Below, piece after piece: positions 1-12,787 of a stretch of 64,000 nucleotides of DNA (the stretch's first letter is position 1; every line of letters starts with the position of its first letter). The notes under the pieces were generated by a model that worked only from the letters and a program-made list of their open reading frames with translations, searched no databases and was not told the DNA's origin. Both the position numbers and the translations under genes were made by a program. Source of the stretch: Edolisoma coerulescens (taxonomy: Eukaryota > Chordata > Aves > Passeriformes > Campephagidae); the NCBI GenBank assembly GCA_013397115.1, contig VWZW01001197.1:773167-837166 (forward strand). Reading direction: 5' to 3'.

Positions 1-1385
1 GAACTCCTTTTAGTTTCCTATTGAGATTTTTTGATGACAAAATGCCTGTGTCACATCCTATTCCTACCAGTGGGACATGCTGTAACAGCTAGGGCCAATG
101 GGCAACATAGGAAAAGTCCTGTCAAAGATGGACAACTGGGGATCCTCTGATAAATTGCACACTGTACTTACTACTAGACTGTTAAGTACTGCACTTCTGT
201 AATATAAAGAACAAAAAGTGCAGCAACACCAAATGTACACTCAACATTTATTAAAAGTCCCCAAAACAAACAGAAAAAAATGATGCTGTGGAAATATTGT
301 GATAGCTTCACCATACTGTGTTGAGAGCACAGGAATTGAAAAACAAAGTTTAATGTTATGATCAAAATGTGTCCTTTTTCCCTTATCTCTCTCCTTTCAG
401 CATGAATTTCATGTTCTCTCCAAAAAAAAAAAAAGGAAAAAGCCTGTGAAATTCAAGATTATGTTGTCAGTTCTCCTGAAATCTTGATTTTGGTAAAAAT
501 ATTCAGTATTAATTTTTCCACAAGTAAAACTTCAGTCAGAAAGTTATGGTAATCCTTCCAAATGCATTCTCTAGCTATAAATATCTCAGAAAGCTGCTCC
601 ACTTCACAGTGAAACTTTGTCCATATGGAACATATGACTAGGAAGGACTTGGTGAACTACTGAAATCCAGTGCTTTGCTAGAGAAGGCACATATATCATT
701 CTGTTTTCTTTAAAACTGGTCATAGAAAACGATCAGTTGGAAAACAAGTTTTAGAGCTTTCAGTCTGGGTTTTTTGGGGTTTTTTGTTTTTTTTTTTTTC
801 TTTCACCTAGCAGTAGGACATTACCCAAGAAGCTCAATCTCCTATTGGTAAGAAACTGCCTTCTATTTCCTGTTATGTTTCTTCATGGACAATTTATACA
901 GTTACGGACTGGATATATACGGACTGTTTCTTTCCCATGTGTTTACTTGGGAAGTTCCAAAAGGAACCATGTTTGTCTTAATTCATGTTCAGCTGTGCTA
1001 AACAAGGCTTTTCTCAGTCTTCCCTAGTAGTTCTTTCAGCATTTCTTTCACTTTCAATTCATCTTTCTTAAACATAGATGAGCAAAACAGTATTCAGTAA
1101 CTCACTGTCCCCAGTGCCCTATTTAATGGCTTTAATATTTTTTATCATTATCTTAAATACATACAAGGATAAAGTACACTTTTTTCATGACCATGAGCAA
1201 TCACCAGAAACAAGGGAACCATTCCACTAAGATTTCCAGCTGATGATATCACTGGTTGTGAATTAGCTGGTCATCAAGGTGCACAGTACTTTGATACCAC
1301 TTTGACCATAGAGACAAAATGGTGAAGAAACCTAACTAGCTTACCCAGCATCTAAATGTTATTCCTATTATCTTTAGACTTATGG

Positions 1386-1450
1386 ACTGGATTTTGCTCC
1401 CAGTTACAAGTATGAGTATGTGAAATAACTGCTAAATTCAGTAGTGTGAT
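1386..1450. repeat. Possible ancient amniote inverted-repeat fragment
   Basis: The stretch runs from TGGATTTTGCTCCCAGTTAC through TAACTGCTAAATTCAGTAG. This resembles, with many changes, a dispersed repeat common in birds, turtles and crocodilians that carries the words CAGTTACA, TAACTCCA and CATTGACTTCAGTGG. The match is from memory and degenerate. It could be chance. Confidence 0.3.
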
Positions 1451-4400
1451 ACCTGTCCCAAATTTCCACCACGAGAAAATCCAACCTTCCTACTCATGGT
1501 CTCTTGACTGTAGGAAGTGTTTCTCTTCAGACTAAAAATTACCTGAAAGGCAGCTGAACAAAGCAAAAAACTTAAAACTAAACTGTGCTTTCAATTTATC
1601 TTTTTTCATCAGTGACAGAAATAAGATGAGGAAGACAATCCTCTGTGGGATACATTTTTTCCACTTTTGCAAGAGTCAAAATATTTTATTCTTCCTCTCT
1701 GAGGAATACATGAAAGCACTTCTCTCTTTGTCCTTTTCACGATGACTACTCATTAGAATTTGATAATTTTCTCTACACAAACACGAGTTATATTTCCTCC
1801 TTCCATTAAACCATTTGGATAGAAGCTCTTTCATGGAATATATATGCTATGAGGTCTGTGGTTTTCCAAGCTGCCTATCAAGACACACAGAGCCTCCTGT
1901 ATTACAGACATGAGTCTGACTTTCTTGTAACTCTACCAATCTTTTCCATCTGGTATTGTACTTAACAGGTGGATTTTCTGAGACACTTCACACTATCAAG
2001 TATGTTAAGGATTGTACCTTCAGTTCTATTTGATTTGCAATTTATTCAATGTTTCTCTCTGTGCATTCTAGTTTGCAGAGTCCTCATCTATTCCAGAAAA
2101 GACAAAGAGGACTGCAGCCTATCTTTTCTGTAAAAGTATTTCTTCAGAGACAACCCCACTAGTCATTTCACTCCACTTCTTTCCACCATTCAGTAGGCAA
2201 AACACCACTGTACTGAACCTGAACATTCTGGAAAAGGCTGTGCCAAAAAAAGAACTGTATTCAGGTTTTGTTGTGCCTTCCACACGTATGAGAGGCAACC
2301 TCATTGCTCACTGAAGACAGTGTAAAATACCTCTAAAAATACATGGATTTAAACTATTGTAGTTATTATTCATAAAGTAACTCAGCCTGCATGCCTGATC
2401 AGACCTAGAGAGGCCACTGGATTGAAATTAAAACTGATTCTGAGAAGCTGAGGGAAACCTACACAGGGCACGAATCCTTTTTATGCTTCCTAATCTGTTC
2501 AACCTGCATGTTATATGGAATAAAGACTCTTCCTAAACTCATCTGACGCGTGGCTTGGCTTTGCAAAGTGTTCAACAACAGTACTGGCTTATGGCACTTG
2601 CTGGCCTGAGTTTTGCCACATACTTCAGTGCCTGCAGTGTGCTGTCCTGGCTTTGATGTGTATTAGCTCAGTTTGTGCATGCAGCCAGATGATGAAGCAG
2701 ATCAGGGAGTTCATTCAACTCACAAACTGCTCAGCACATCTTTTACTTCAAGCTCGATCAAAATGGCATACAAACAGCTGTGCCATCCCAGAGGATGGTG
2801 TACTATACACTGTGACATGGTGGCACGAACAAGGAGAGAGAGGTAGGTGTTGTTAAAGGTCACTCTGTAATGTTGAACTGTACCCTCTGCATATCTGGTT
2901 GCAGGTGCACGAATATATTAGACAACATGAATAGGAACTGGAATTCAAGGGTATGCTCACTCCAGTTGTTACAACAGTCCCTGACACGGTTTGTGCCCAC
3001 CGTCGCTCTCTCACAATTCCTACACATGGCTCAAGAGGGAACTGAAAATTGCCCAGAGCAATTTTCCATAAGCAGTGTGCAAGCAGCCACTCTGTTTTAG
3101 GGACAAAAGAGTTTACCAGGGTTATTCGATGCCAGTTGACCTGTGCCAGAAAGCAGTACAATGCTTGCTTAACCTACAAGTGCAGACATGAATCACCAGC
3201 CCAAACTCTCACCCTTCACCTGTTAGAACAGAAGCCTGTAGAGATTATTCTTACACATCTCCACTCAATGCCTGAAAAAGGTCCCACTTACACTCTACTT
3301 TCACTTAAAACTTCTCCCTGCTCTTCAGTTCACAGTGACCGCAGGCCCCCCAGGCCAGGTCTAAACTGACAGCTGCAGACTCATTCTGCCTGTGACGTGA
3401 ACTGGTAAGGTGCAGGCAGGAGATGCATTGCCATAGCACAGAGCATCATGGCCAAGTTAATTAGCGCTGATAAGAGACAGGTCAACACAAGCACTGTGCT
3501 CAAGAGGCCCAAAGCTGAAGAGTTTAACGCACACTGTGAGCTCAAATTTACTCAAAACTGCTTCAGTAAATCTGGGCCACGCTCTTATCAGTATGCTGTA
3601 ACCTTGAGCTGAAGGGACCATGTCTAATGCTGAGACACTGTTTCACTCCATATGCTAGTTCATTATCCAGCTCCTCTCTGTTTTGACTGCCAACAAATAA
3701 TGATGTTTTTCAACACTTCTCCACTAGGAACTGAATGCACAAACATCGCATCATAAATGCCACCCAACATCTGCCAGGCAGTTACCATCTTCCCATGACT
3801 ATTACCTAGGCTGAACCTGAGCAAGTGATTTACTGACAATCTGTGTCACATCCTCTTACCTATCACACCCTAGATCATCCAAACACCAATGCTTATGAAT
3901 GGCCCACAGGTATTCGGTTAAAATACCACAGGAAAATTACTTCTAACAAAAAACCCCCCATGCATTCTAAAACTACCGTTACTTAGTTAATGAAAAATTA
4001 AATATTGCAACTGAGGATATCAGTTTTGCTACAAATCTTACAGCACCAAGGCAAATATGCTGATAATGATGAGATATTCACAGAAAACAAATGAAGGAAA
4101 AGCCAGGCTTTTCCACCTTTCCAATTTAACAGGCAGTCAAAATTCTTGAAAATACTATCGTTTACTATATGAGTTATTCTAGAACAGTATCAGTAGTCTA
4201 GCTGAGCAAAATTCTCTCAGTTGGTCCCATAGTAAATAGGGTATCTACGTAACTGAGATAATGACAAGGATCAGATTTCAAGTAAAGTATTTCAGAAATC
4301 AAGCAACAGATTAGTGACTTGCCTTACATTATCTGTAAATTTATTAACTGAAACCAGAGTGCTCAATCAGGGCAAATTATTTGTTTTCCCACATTCCACT

Positions 4401-5974
4401 TACTGTAAAGCTCTTCGTTCACTTCATGGTGCTTTTCTGTACTGATTCAACTACTACAGGAATGAAAAATCTCAAAATAACTTTGAATGTGTGAATACTT
4501 TCAATAGTGCTTATTTTAATCAGCCCTTACCATCAAGTAAGAGCAAAAGTTAGTCACATGATGTCTGAGGTTTCTGTAGTGGTAATTCAAATCAAGCAAC
4601 TGACTTTTCTTATTTTCATTCTAGCAGTTTGAGCTTCCTAAGACCATTCTCCTTCTGCCCTGTAAGTTCTTCTTGTCCAACACTTAAAGCCTGCAAGCAG
4701 TATGTAGAGCTGAGCAGACAATCCCATAAATAGTTCAAGACCTTGAAAAGCACTATGTAGCCAATTCCTAGCTTTCTTCCAAAATAAGGCATAATACAAG
4801 CAAAAGCTTACACTGAAAAGAAATATATTTTCAAGACAATCCAGTTACAGAAATCCATGACAACATGCAATTAATGGACTGCATGATAGCAATCACCAAC
4901 ATGACTCATTACATTCAATTCATTACAAAATCCAGATGACTATTCTATGGTCATGCTTACACTGAACATGGACACCTTAACACATTCTTTTAAGGCCATA
5001 AATAGGTGCAACACCTGATGAACTACATAATGCACATGTTCACATCCTGAAGCATGAAATACAAAAATCCCTTCAGGTTAACCTCTTGAATTGATCCAAG
5101 GTGACTCTTATGTCTTTCTTCTTAGACCACTGCCCCTGCAATGCTTGCCAGACTTCTTGCTGCCTTCATTCCTGCTAGCCCAGACAGGGGAGGAGCAGCA
5201 GAGGTTTAACAGACCACCACTTTCCATGGTAGGACAATGGCTGGACAAAACTTAACCGCACCCAATAAACCCAGTGCTACTTCTCATAGCATTGTAGCTA
5301 AAGAAATGCAGTTATAACTACGAATTATGTTCACCTTAGGTATCTATCAAGCACATCCTGAGAGATGCATCTGCGCTGGGCTCCTTATGCCTGCTCTACT
5401 GCTTTGTTGTGATGAAATGAGAGGAAATCAGATTTGTAGTTCATTGCCCAACTCTCCTTGCATTTATGTTGATGTAATATTACCTACAAATATAAGCACA
5501 TGAACCACACGTAGAGAATGTGTATATATGAACACTGTATACACAGAAAAATTATGTCTGAGATTTTTTGGAAATGGGTGTCTAAAATTAGATTTACATA
5601 TTCACATTGAGATGAGAGTACTTTGAAGTCCAGCTTTCACACATGAGATAAGATTTTCAAAGCGTGGTGAAAGAATTTCTAAAAATGTTAAACTGCTCTG
5701 CCTCTGAATGTAATATATACATGCTTATATGTGTCTATAGCGAAAATTCTATGTATTTTGTAAAGGATTGTAAGAGTTTTTTCTCAGCTGATTTTGACTG
5801 CAGAAATGAATTCATTGAAGAATCGATCAGAAGCTGAGAGTAAGTACAAACACAAATATGTAACATTGCAACAGCCCTGTAGACACTGGATACCTTACAG
5901 GAATTGCAAGTGCTTGAAATAACACCATGCTGAAAGGCAGTTCAGCAACTGGAAAAATGTCAAATTTCACTCTC

Positions 5975-6052
5975 ATTTACACCTATAAGAAATTTGTAGC
6001 AACTCCACTGAGTGAAATGGTGATATTGTTGAGATTAAAATAAGAGCAGACT
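5975..6052. repeat. Ancient amniote dispersed repeat fragment
   Basis: The words TTTACACCTATAAGAAATTTG, then GCAACTCCACTGAGTGAAATGG, then GAGATTAAAATAAGAGCAG follow the order of a widespread sauropsid repeat (TTTACACC, GTAACTCCACTGAAGTCAATGG, GAGATCAGAATC). The family itself is palindromic, so the strand is not assigned. The copy is eroded and encodes nothing. Confidence 0.45.
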
Positions 6053-9000
6053 ATGAGCCTCCATCTGTATAAAAGTACTAAACAAGTGTAGTATGAATGT
6101 ATAGTAAAAGTAGTATAATTTAAACAAGCTCAAAGAAACTTCTGCTGTGGAGAGGGGATGGGAGCCAAGGGTTTAGATACACAACCTTCCTCCTTAGGTT
6201 CTCTTCGAGGTGTGTGAACACATTCCTGCAGTCCTCTGGATCTGCAGCCACCCCCTCCCATTCTTGCTCAGACTGAGTCTATGTCTGTCCAACAAATGAA
6301 AACTAAATAATATCCACACAAACGTAAGTACATATCCAGATCTACCATCACCTTTTATGCTCTAAGCCAAGGCAATAAAACAAGGCAATAGCTCTGCTGC
6401 TTTGGACTTAAAAAATATGTGACCACAAACTGCATGTGCTTAAAATCCATCATCAGTCTTCACAGAACATATTTTAAAACATCCCAATCATCACAAAATG
6501 TGGATTAAATTAGTATAGCCAGACTAGGCTTTGCTTCACAGCAGTGTTTTCCTCAGCTGCTCCTGCTTTAGTTTCCAAAAAGTGATTCCACTGGCATAAA
6601 ATTAAAATCAAAACAGCACTAACTGACCAAAGGATGTAGTTCATTTTTTTGTGACACCAAAATTCATTCTTCATAAAACCTCCTCCCAAGAAAAGGGACT
6701 ACACATGGTATCAGTGGCCCGTCACTGTGAAGTATGAAACTCAGATTCCAAAACTTGCCAACAGTCACACATAATAGCTAAAGGAGGGCTTTTTTCCTAC
6801 ATCTCTTTATTACATGATTAATAGTAGATTTTTATTGGAAAAATTAAAGTGAGGAAATGTAATGTTCCATATGCAGAAAAAAAGGGTACACCAGAATTGC
6901 CTCTTTCTTAGGGTTTTTTTTCGCTATAAACAAATAGCAAGACTTTCCTTTTTGTTTCAACTTAGTCAGCATTTGTTTCTGTACTTTTCCCCTCCCTTCC
7001 TTTCCCACAGTAAATAGGTGATTAACATTAAAATAGGGGGAAAAAAAATAAGACTAGTTAAAAAAATAGACTGGAGCATTTTTTTATTCCATTGACATCT
7101 GTCCTGCTACATCTTTGCTTATGGCAGAGAAGAGAAATCTCAATGATGTAGATGTTGCCTTCTGGTTCCATGCCTTTTCTTAACAGACAAAAGATAGAGG
7201 AATTGCTGTTTTGTGAGAAAGAGTGAAATTTTGAAATTTTCAGTATAAATTCAGTCCAAACATTTTTTGCTGTTATTTCAGAAATTATATCTAAAATTTT
7301 CATGCTGATAACAAGCATTTCCTGATCCAAAACAAAACAACCACATTTCACTTCAAAGTGTGCAATGTATTTCAAAGAAAAGTATCAAAATATAACATTT
7401 TCCCTCTTTTTAAGCTGAAAAGGAAGGCTGATAGTGGCCAGGTTTTTTTGAGTATGCAATGGCACTACTCAGGACAAGGAAGGTGGAGGCACACTAACTC
7501 CATAAAAACACAGAGAATGTAAACAGTAACAGAAAACACAGAAAAGGTGAGGTGGTAGAGAGTAAAGACAACTCCTTTAGCAGAACGGCAGGTGGAAATG
7601 GCAATCTGCCACAACAAGGGCTTCTCTCTGGAGACAAGAAGGCAACAGGTCCATGCTCCAGCTGGTAGCTGGAGGTGGGAACCCCAGACATGTTTGTGCT
7701 GCCACTAGACCCCGAGATTTTCTCCATCTCAGGGCTACAGTGAGAGCAGAACCTTGGCCTCAGGATGAGGCACCTTTCTTCTGGACAAGTCACCAGTCTC
7801 CACACCAAGGAATTTTTAAAAGGCCCGACTTTACCCACAAAGTTTTATCAGTTAGTTCTTGTGGGCAGTGCTCTCTCCACTCCTGCGCTGCCACAGCAGG
7901 ACTCAGGGCTCCTAGCCAGTCCCCTTCCCTGCCCCATTGCTCCACATGTGCGATGCCAGCAAGCACCACCTCCATCACCAAGTCACTGTGCTCACTCCAC
8001 CATCTTGTGCCTTCCAAAACAGAAAGAGAACGTACTTTCATTCATAACTTTTACTCCTTGCCAGGGGATGTGAGGAGCCTTATTTGCTCCAGAGAACCCC
8101 TGGGCTATGCCTATGTAAGTTCCAGCTCCTAAAAGACCAAGCTGGCAAGTCAGGAGATATAGAGCAGACAACAGGCAGACCTTTGAGTCTACAAATTGAA
8201 GGTTGAATGATTGGCAAACAACCTCTCCTCATGAAAAATTATGCTACAGCAACACAATAGTAATGGGAGCCAAAAGTATGTCTATTCCTGATTTGTAGAC
8301 CAGGTTTTAGTTATGCTATAATCCTCTCAGTATGCCTGCCTAGGATCCCACAATCACACAAGTCATGAACACTACCCACAAATCCTGCGGCTTCCATGCC
8401 GAGCAAGCGACACACCAGATGAAGAAGGATGGAAAATATACATGTGGAATTGTTCAGGGAACTTAAAGCACACATAACAGTAAACAAAGCAAATATGGTA
8501 CAAAACCTGTTGCTATTTTCACAGCATTTGTGGAGCAAAGCTGCATAAATGCAGAGGGATGCATACTGCCTCACACCTTTCCTCAGATTCCAGCAAATTA
8601 AGCACAGCAGCACAAACAGCAGCAGGGAGAAGGAAACGCTCTGCAGAAGAGCTGCCCTGTTTGCTGCTGCTCTACAGGTATATATTTGAGTATGTGAGCC
8701 AGAGATGAATAAGAAGTGTTAACACTACTTTTCCTCATGTCTCTTCCACAGCCTTGGCTGCTCATGGAGATTTGAATAGGGAGAGATTCCCTTGGTGCCA
8801 TCCTCCCTCCTCCAGGCACAGCAGAAGCCAGTTTGCTGTGGTTGTCCCCTGTCCACTTGGGGATAGGCTTCACAAAGCCACTGCCAGTTTGGTCTGATAA
8901 CTAAAAGACTGCCTCTGCTCCCCACTGAGAAGGCAGTGCCACTGTCAGATACTGGAGCACTAGCTTAAGTGGCACTACAGACAAATTTTGGCTGGTGGCA

Positions 9001-9894
9001 GGAGAGATGGCTGAAAGCCAGCTGACAGAGAAGAGCAGTATCAATCTCTGTGCTGGGGGAATCCCCTGAAAATGCTACTGAAGCAAACAGCAACCACTAG
9101 CGGCACAGAGTCAAACAAGACACAAGTGATCCTGTTCTCATGGAGAAGAGAAAAAGGCAAACGGCTGAACTGAAGTAATCAACATGAACTTGAACCATGG
9201 CACAGGGCAAACATGTGGCACGCCGTATGGAAACTCAGCACAAAACAGAAAGCTTGGAACAAAATGAAATTAAAAATCTGCTTTTATTTCAAATTACTCC
9301 ACTAAACATCTAACTGAAAATTGTGTTGAAGTTGATATGACTTTGTGACATGTTGTTCCTTGAAGGCTGCCATTTTCCATCAAAAAAAAGGTATGAAAAA
9401 CGGTTCAATCTGGTTACCTTCTATCCAGCAAGGCTAGAAAACATTAAGTTGTGAGCTAAAAAATAACATCGCACCATTAGTCAGCAGGAGATAGCTGTTC
9501 AGTAAGCATCTATCATAATGTTTTCAACAATCCATAGATACCAAATGCCTGGAAAAGAAGGCCGGCAATCACTCCAAGCACGGATTTTGAGCTTTAAATG
9601 CATTTGATAAATTAATTTTTTTAACGACAGGCCCTGTGCAGCCTCACTTTGTTTACTGTTTCTAGATATAATCTACCTCAAAAAGGGTGATCAAATGTCC
9701 ATCTCCAAAACAAATGAGCCTGGAGCATTAGGGCACTCTGTATTCTGAGGGCTCATCTGTTGAAGAGCTTCACACTAAAACATCCCTGCAAAAGTACCTA
9801 AGCTATCAAATCCAACTTTTAATGGATGAATGTGTTAAAAAAAAAAAATTATTTCGGTACAATTTCTAATAAGTACCTGAATGAAATCAGGCCA

Positions 9895-10340
9895 AGAAGA
9901 ATCAAAAGGAGTTAAAATGAAGGATCTAGAGCATCTCTCCTATGAGGAAAGACTGAGAGATCTGAGAGTGTTTACCTAGGAGAAGAGTAGGCTCAAGGAC
10001 TTCATCAGTGTATATATATATATTTATATATATGTATTTGTGTGTGTGTGTGTATACTTGAAGGGAGGCTGCAAGGAGGACAGAGCCAGGCTCTTCTCAG
10101 TGGTGCCCTGTCACAGGACTAGAAGCAATGGGCACACAAAGAAACACGTAAGAAAAAAGCCTTTTACTTTGAGGATAGTCAAACACAGAAAGAGAGGTTG
10201 TGGAGTTCCTATCCTTGGAGATACTTAAAAGCCATCTGAACATTGTTCTGGGCAACCAGCTCTAGGTGGCCCTGCTTGAGCAGCGCAGATGTATGAGATG
10301 ACATCCACTGGTCCCTGTCAACCTTAACCATCTTGTGACA
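9895..10340 (+). mobile_element. CR1 LINE, 3' fragment (sense on plus strand)
   Basis: This is a 5'-truncated, broken CR1 retrotransposon. The plus strand follows the 3' part of the CR1 reverse-transcriptase ORF: GAGCATCTCTCCTATGAGG (about 9,930), then CTGAAGGGAGGCTGCAAGGAG-like and CAGGCTCTTCTCAGTGGTG words (about 10,055-10,105), then GGTTGTGGAGTTCCTATCC (about 10,196). It ends with the 3' UTR words CTCTAGGTGGCCCTGCTTGAG (10,260) and GGTCCCTGTCAACCTTAACC (10,310). The frame is closed by stops and small deletions, so it is not active. A TA/TG microsatellite replaces the short segment after ATCAGTGTAT. This is the only CR1 in the window in this orientation. Confidence 0.9.
10010..10056. repeat. 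TA/TG microsatellite inside the CR1
   Basis: Alternating TA with interruptions is followed by about eight TG units. It sits exactly where CR1 normally has a short TGTATAAATACC-like word, so it appears to have expanded from CR1 sequence after insertion. Confidence 0.85.
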
Positions 10341-12706
10341 AATGTATGAATTATTACCAGTTACGCAAAACTATGTAAGAACAAAAAAATCAAGAAGTAA
10401 TGGAAAAAAAAAAACTTTCATATTCATGAGGGCAATATTGGACAATATCTGTTAATAATACACCTCTTTGTCCCATAATACACCTAAAGGCATAATGAGA
10501 CTAGAGAGCTCACTCCACCAAGCTCAGCCACCAGGCCTAAAGACAGCCCAAAATGCTTACACTTAAAACTCAAACACACCTGCAACACTTAAGTATAAAA
10601 CTGTATCCATAAATTTTCAAACTCCTCCTCTTACATTCACTGAGTTCAGAGAACTAATTTCAGTGGCAAACTCTATAGTTGTATCAGTGAATGACCAGAG
10701 TGGGAGCTGAAACAACCATCATCAGAGCAAAAGGCAGAGCACAGTCTATTTTAGTTCTTGCTCTCCATCCTCTAAGGAATACTACAATCACCTCCGAGGT
10801 TATATAGTTTATTTGTGTGCCAGCATGAGATTCTTCCCTACAATAATTTTTAACACTTGCTTTTGCCAAGTTAAGAGCAATGTGTCACATCTAAAGAAAA
10901 CGAGCTTATTATGAAGCCCCTCCATATTTTGCAGTACCCAATGGATGCTGCTGCTGCAGTGTGTAACAGGGAAGGTGCCAAATTGTTCAAACACACCAGG
11001 CCAAAAGTGCCAAGCCAGCAACATAACAGGATCTCTCTGAGTGCTGGGCCCCAGTACAAATACTCCTAGTGCCTTGCTATAGGGCAGTGTCCTCTTCCCT
11101 GCTTGAGGTACAGCTGATCAGTCCTGCCATCTCACAGCTTTGAGAAGAACAACTGTGCCATGCAGTAGTCATGTGCAAGAAACAGCACAAGCTGTGAAAG
11201 AGTGGGAGGTAATTATTTGAGCCGCCTACTTAAATAAAGCTTTATACCTGCCCTGGTCTCTCCAGGGATCCTGCTGATCACCACTCTCACCCTGCAGAGG
11301 ATTTCAAAAAACAATTCCAACCATGGTCACCTGAAAGCATTCATAAAAAACCAAAAAAAGCAACCCTAAAGGTGCTGGTTGAAAAACAAGTGGCCATGAT
11401 GGAAAAACAAGTGGAGAAAATGCCAAAAAGCTGCTACAATCATCCTCTATCCAAACACCCAGTTACATAGGATGACTTGTCCGAAAACAAGCTGCAGGGC
11501 TCCCATTTCTCACCAAACACGTTTGGGTGAAATATTTGTGGTGTCATCTTCTACTGGGCAACTGTTTCCTTGCAAGGTTTTCTACACAAAACCTAAAAAA
11601 CCCAAAAGCAGAAAGTTCATCTTTTTAAACATTTTTCTATTGTATCTGCTTCTCATCCATAAAGGCACTCACAAGCTTTCAGCCAATGTTTCTCATAGAA
11701 TGAGCCAAGGAAATCAGCCACACAAACTGCACAAGATTAGGAAACATAGACCACTCCATAGCTATCTAAAACAAATCAAATACAAAATAATCCCTTACTT
11801 ACAACTTGATGAGAAGTTGAAAAGACCACTAAAACAGTTATATTAAAATAATCAGGCAGTACTAAAAAAATTAAGACATGATAAAAATAAGACTGCTCAC
11901 ATAACCCTAGCTCTTTCACCATGAGAATGAACACTGTGAACAACTTCTTTTTCCCAGACACTTGTTGTTTTCTGCATATTTAAACAGATGTGTGTGCTTA
12001 GCAACTGTAAAACAAAGTCATTTACTTAAATAACTGAGTACAGATTAAGGTACTTCATTTTATACATAAACTTCTAAAATACTGTGACTTTTATATAATT
12101 TAACATATAGAGACAGAATCCTCATATATGGATTTCCAAAATAACTCACTTTTGCATTTAAGCAAAGAAAGAGGGATTGGACTTTTCTATATAAGTATCT
12201 ATGTGAAGGTACATGTGTGTATGTACATACTTTGTATATATGTTACCTACATATGTAGTAGGTAAGGACAGAAAAAGGCCTAAGAAAATAAATTAACATG
12301 TTTAAAATATCCATTAGTGTGAGAATAAATGCAGTTATACAATGCAAAAGTCTGTAACATTCAGTGTATCAAAAATTGTTACGAATGAGGAAAGTATCTT
12401 GTTAGAAATGCCCATATAAGAAATTAGAGACAAACAGGAAAATCAGGAAAGTTCCAACAGTTCAGAAACATTGTGAAGCCACTTCACTGCAGTATTTCAC
12501 TAGTGTTCTAAACACAGAGCACATACTTTATCTAAAGTCACTCAAAATACTGTCTTCCTAAAGCTGAATGAATTACTCAACAGCATATACAAAATTAAGT
12601 TTTTGAAGAGGAATGCTGCATTTTGTTACACTAGTGGGCCTTGCTGGAAAAAAAAATAAGTTGGTGGGTTTTTTTAAGCACAAAAACTTTTCTTTCAAAC
12701 TCTTAC
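10341..12706. other. Non-coding stretch, probable TRIQK intron 3' of the coding exon
   Basis: AT-rich DNA following the donor of the TRIQK exon. An open frame of 124 codons on plus (11,472-11,846) has no recognisable homology and no exon context. No further repeats are recognised. Confidence 0.6.
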
Positions 12707-12767
12707 CTATTTGTTTCCTGTATTGGTCAACAGGAGTCCTTGATGTAGAGGCATCTTTTCTACCCAT
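12707..12767 (-). CDS. TRIQK: TRIQK, first coding exon (partial CDS, N-terminal 20 residues)
   Basis: This is the only protein-coding exon I can identify. Read on the minus strand, the ATG is at 12,767-12,765 in a strong Kozak context (A at -3, G at +4). It encodes MGRKDAS, then SRTP, then VDQYRKQI, and ends one base into a Gly codon. The donor reads TAG|GTAAGA, with the last exon base at 12,707. The exon extends 20 nt 5' of the ATG to 12,787, after a CAG acceptor preceded by a T-rich tract (about 12,800-12,835). The peptide matches the start of TRIQK, a vertebrate protein of about 86 residues with three adjacent QxxK/R motifs and one C-terminal membrane segment. TRIQK is reported in the endoplasmic reticulum membrane; its molecular function is poorly known. 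This exon holds QYRK (residues 15-18) and the first two residues of the next motif. The rest of the protein, including the membrane segment, is not seen in the window. Identification is by recognition of the peptide, without a database search. Confidence 0.9.
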
Positions 12768-12787
12768 TGTTTTCAATCCAAAAATCA
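12768..12787 (-). other. TRIQK: 5' UTR part of the TRIQK exon and its splice acceptor
   Basis: Twenty bases separate the acceptor AG (12,789-12,788 on the minus strand) from the TRIQK ATG. The intron side carries a long T-rich tract with a run of about 12 T. There is no in-frame stop within these 20 bases, but the family's proteins start at this Met. An acceptor immediately upstream of the start codon means at least one non-coding 5' exon lies further upstream, at higher coordinates. Confidence 0.75.

Larger units (their letters stand above)
1..9894. other. Non-coding stretch, probable TRIQK intron
   Basis: AT-rich DNA with no recognisable exon or intact mobile element. I looked on the minus strand for the remaining TRIQK residues (the lysine-rich middle, the membrane segment and the acidic tail) and did not see them. 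Two weak ancient-repeat fragments are listed separately. A GC-richer patch at about 7,560-8,120 is open on both strands (up to 159 codons on plus, 114 on minus) without recognisable protein similarity. Simple runs include T-rich DNA at 771-800 and an A run at 421-434. Confidence 0.6.
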
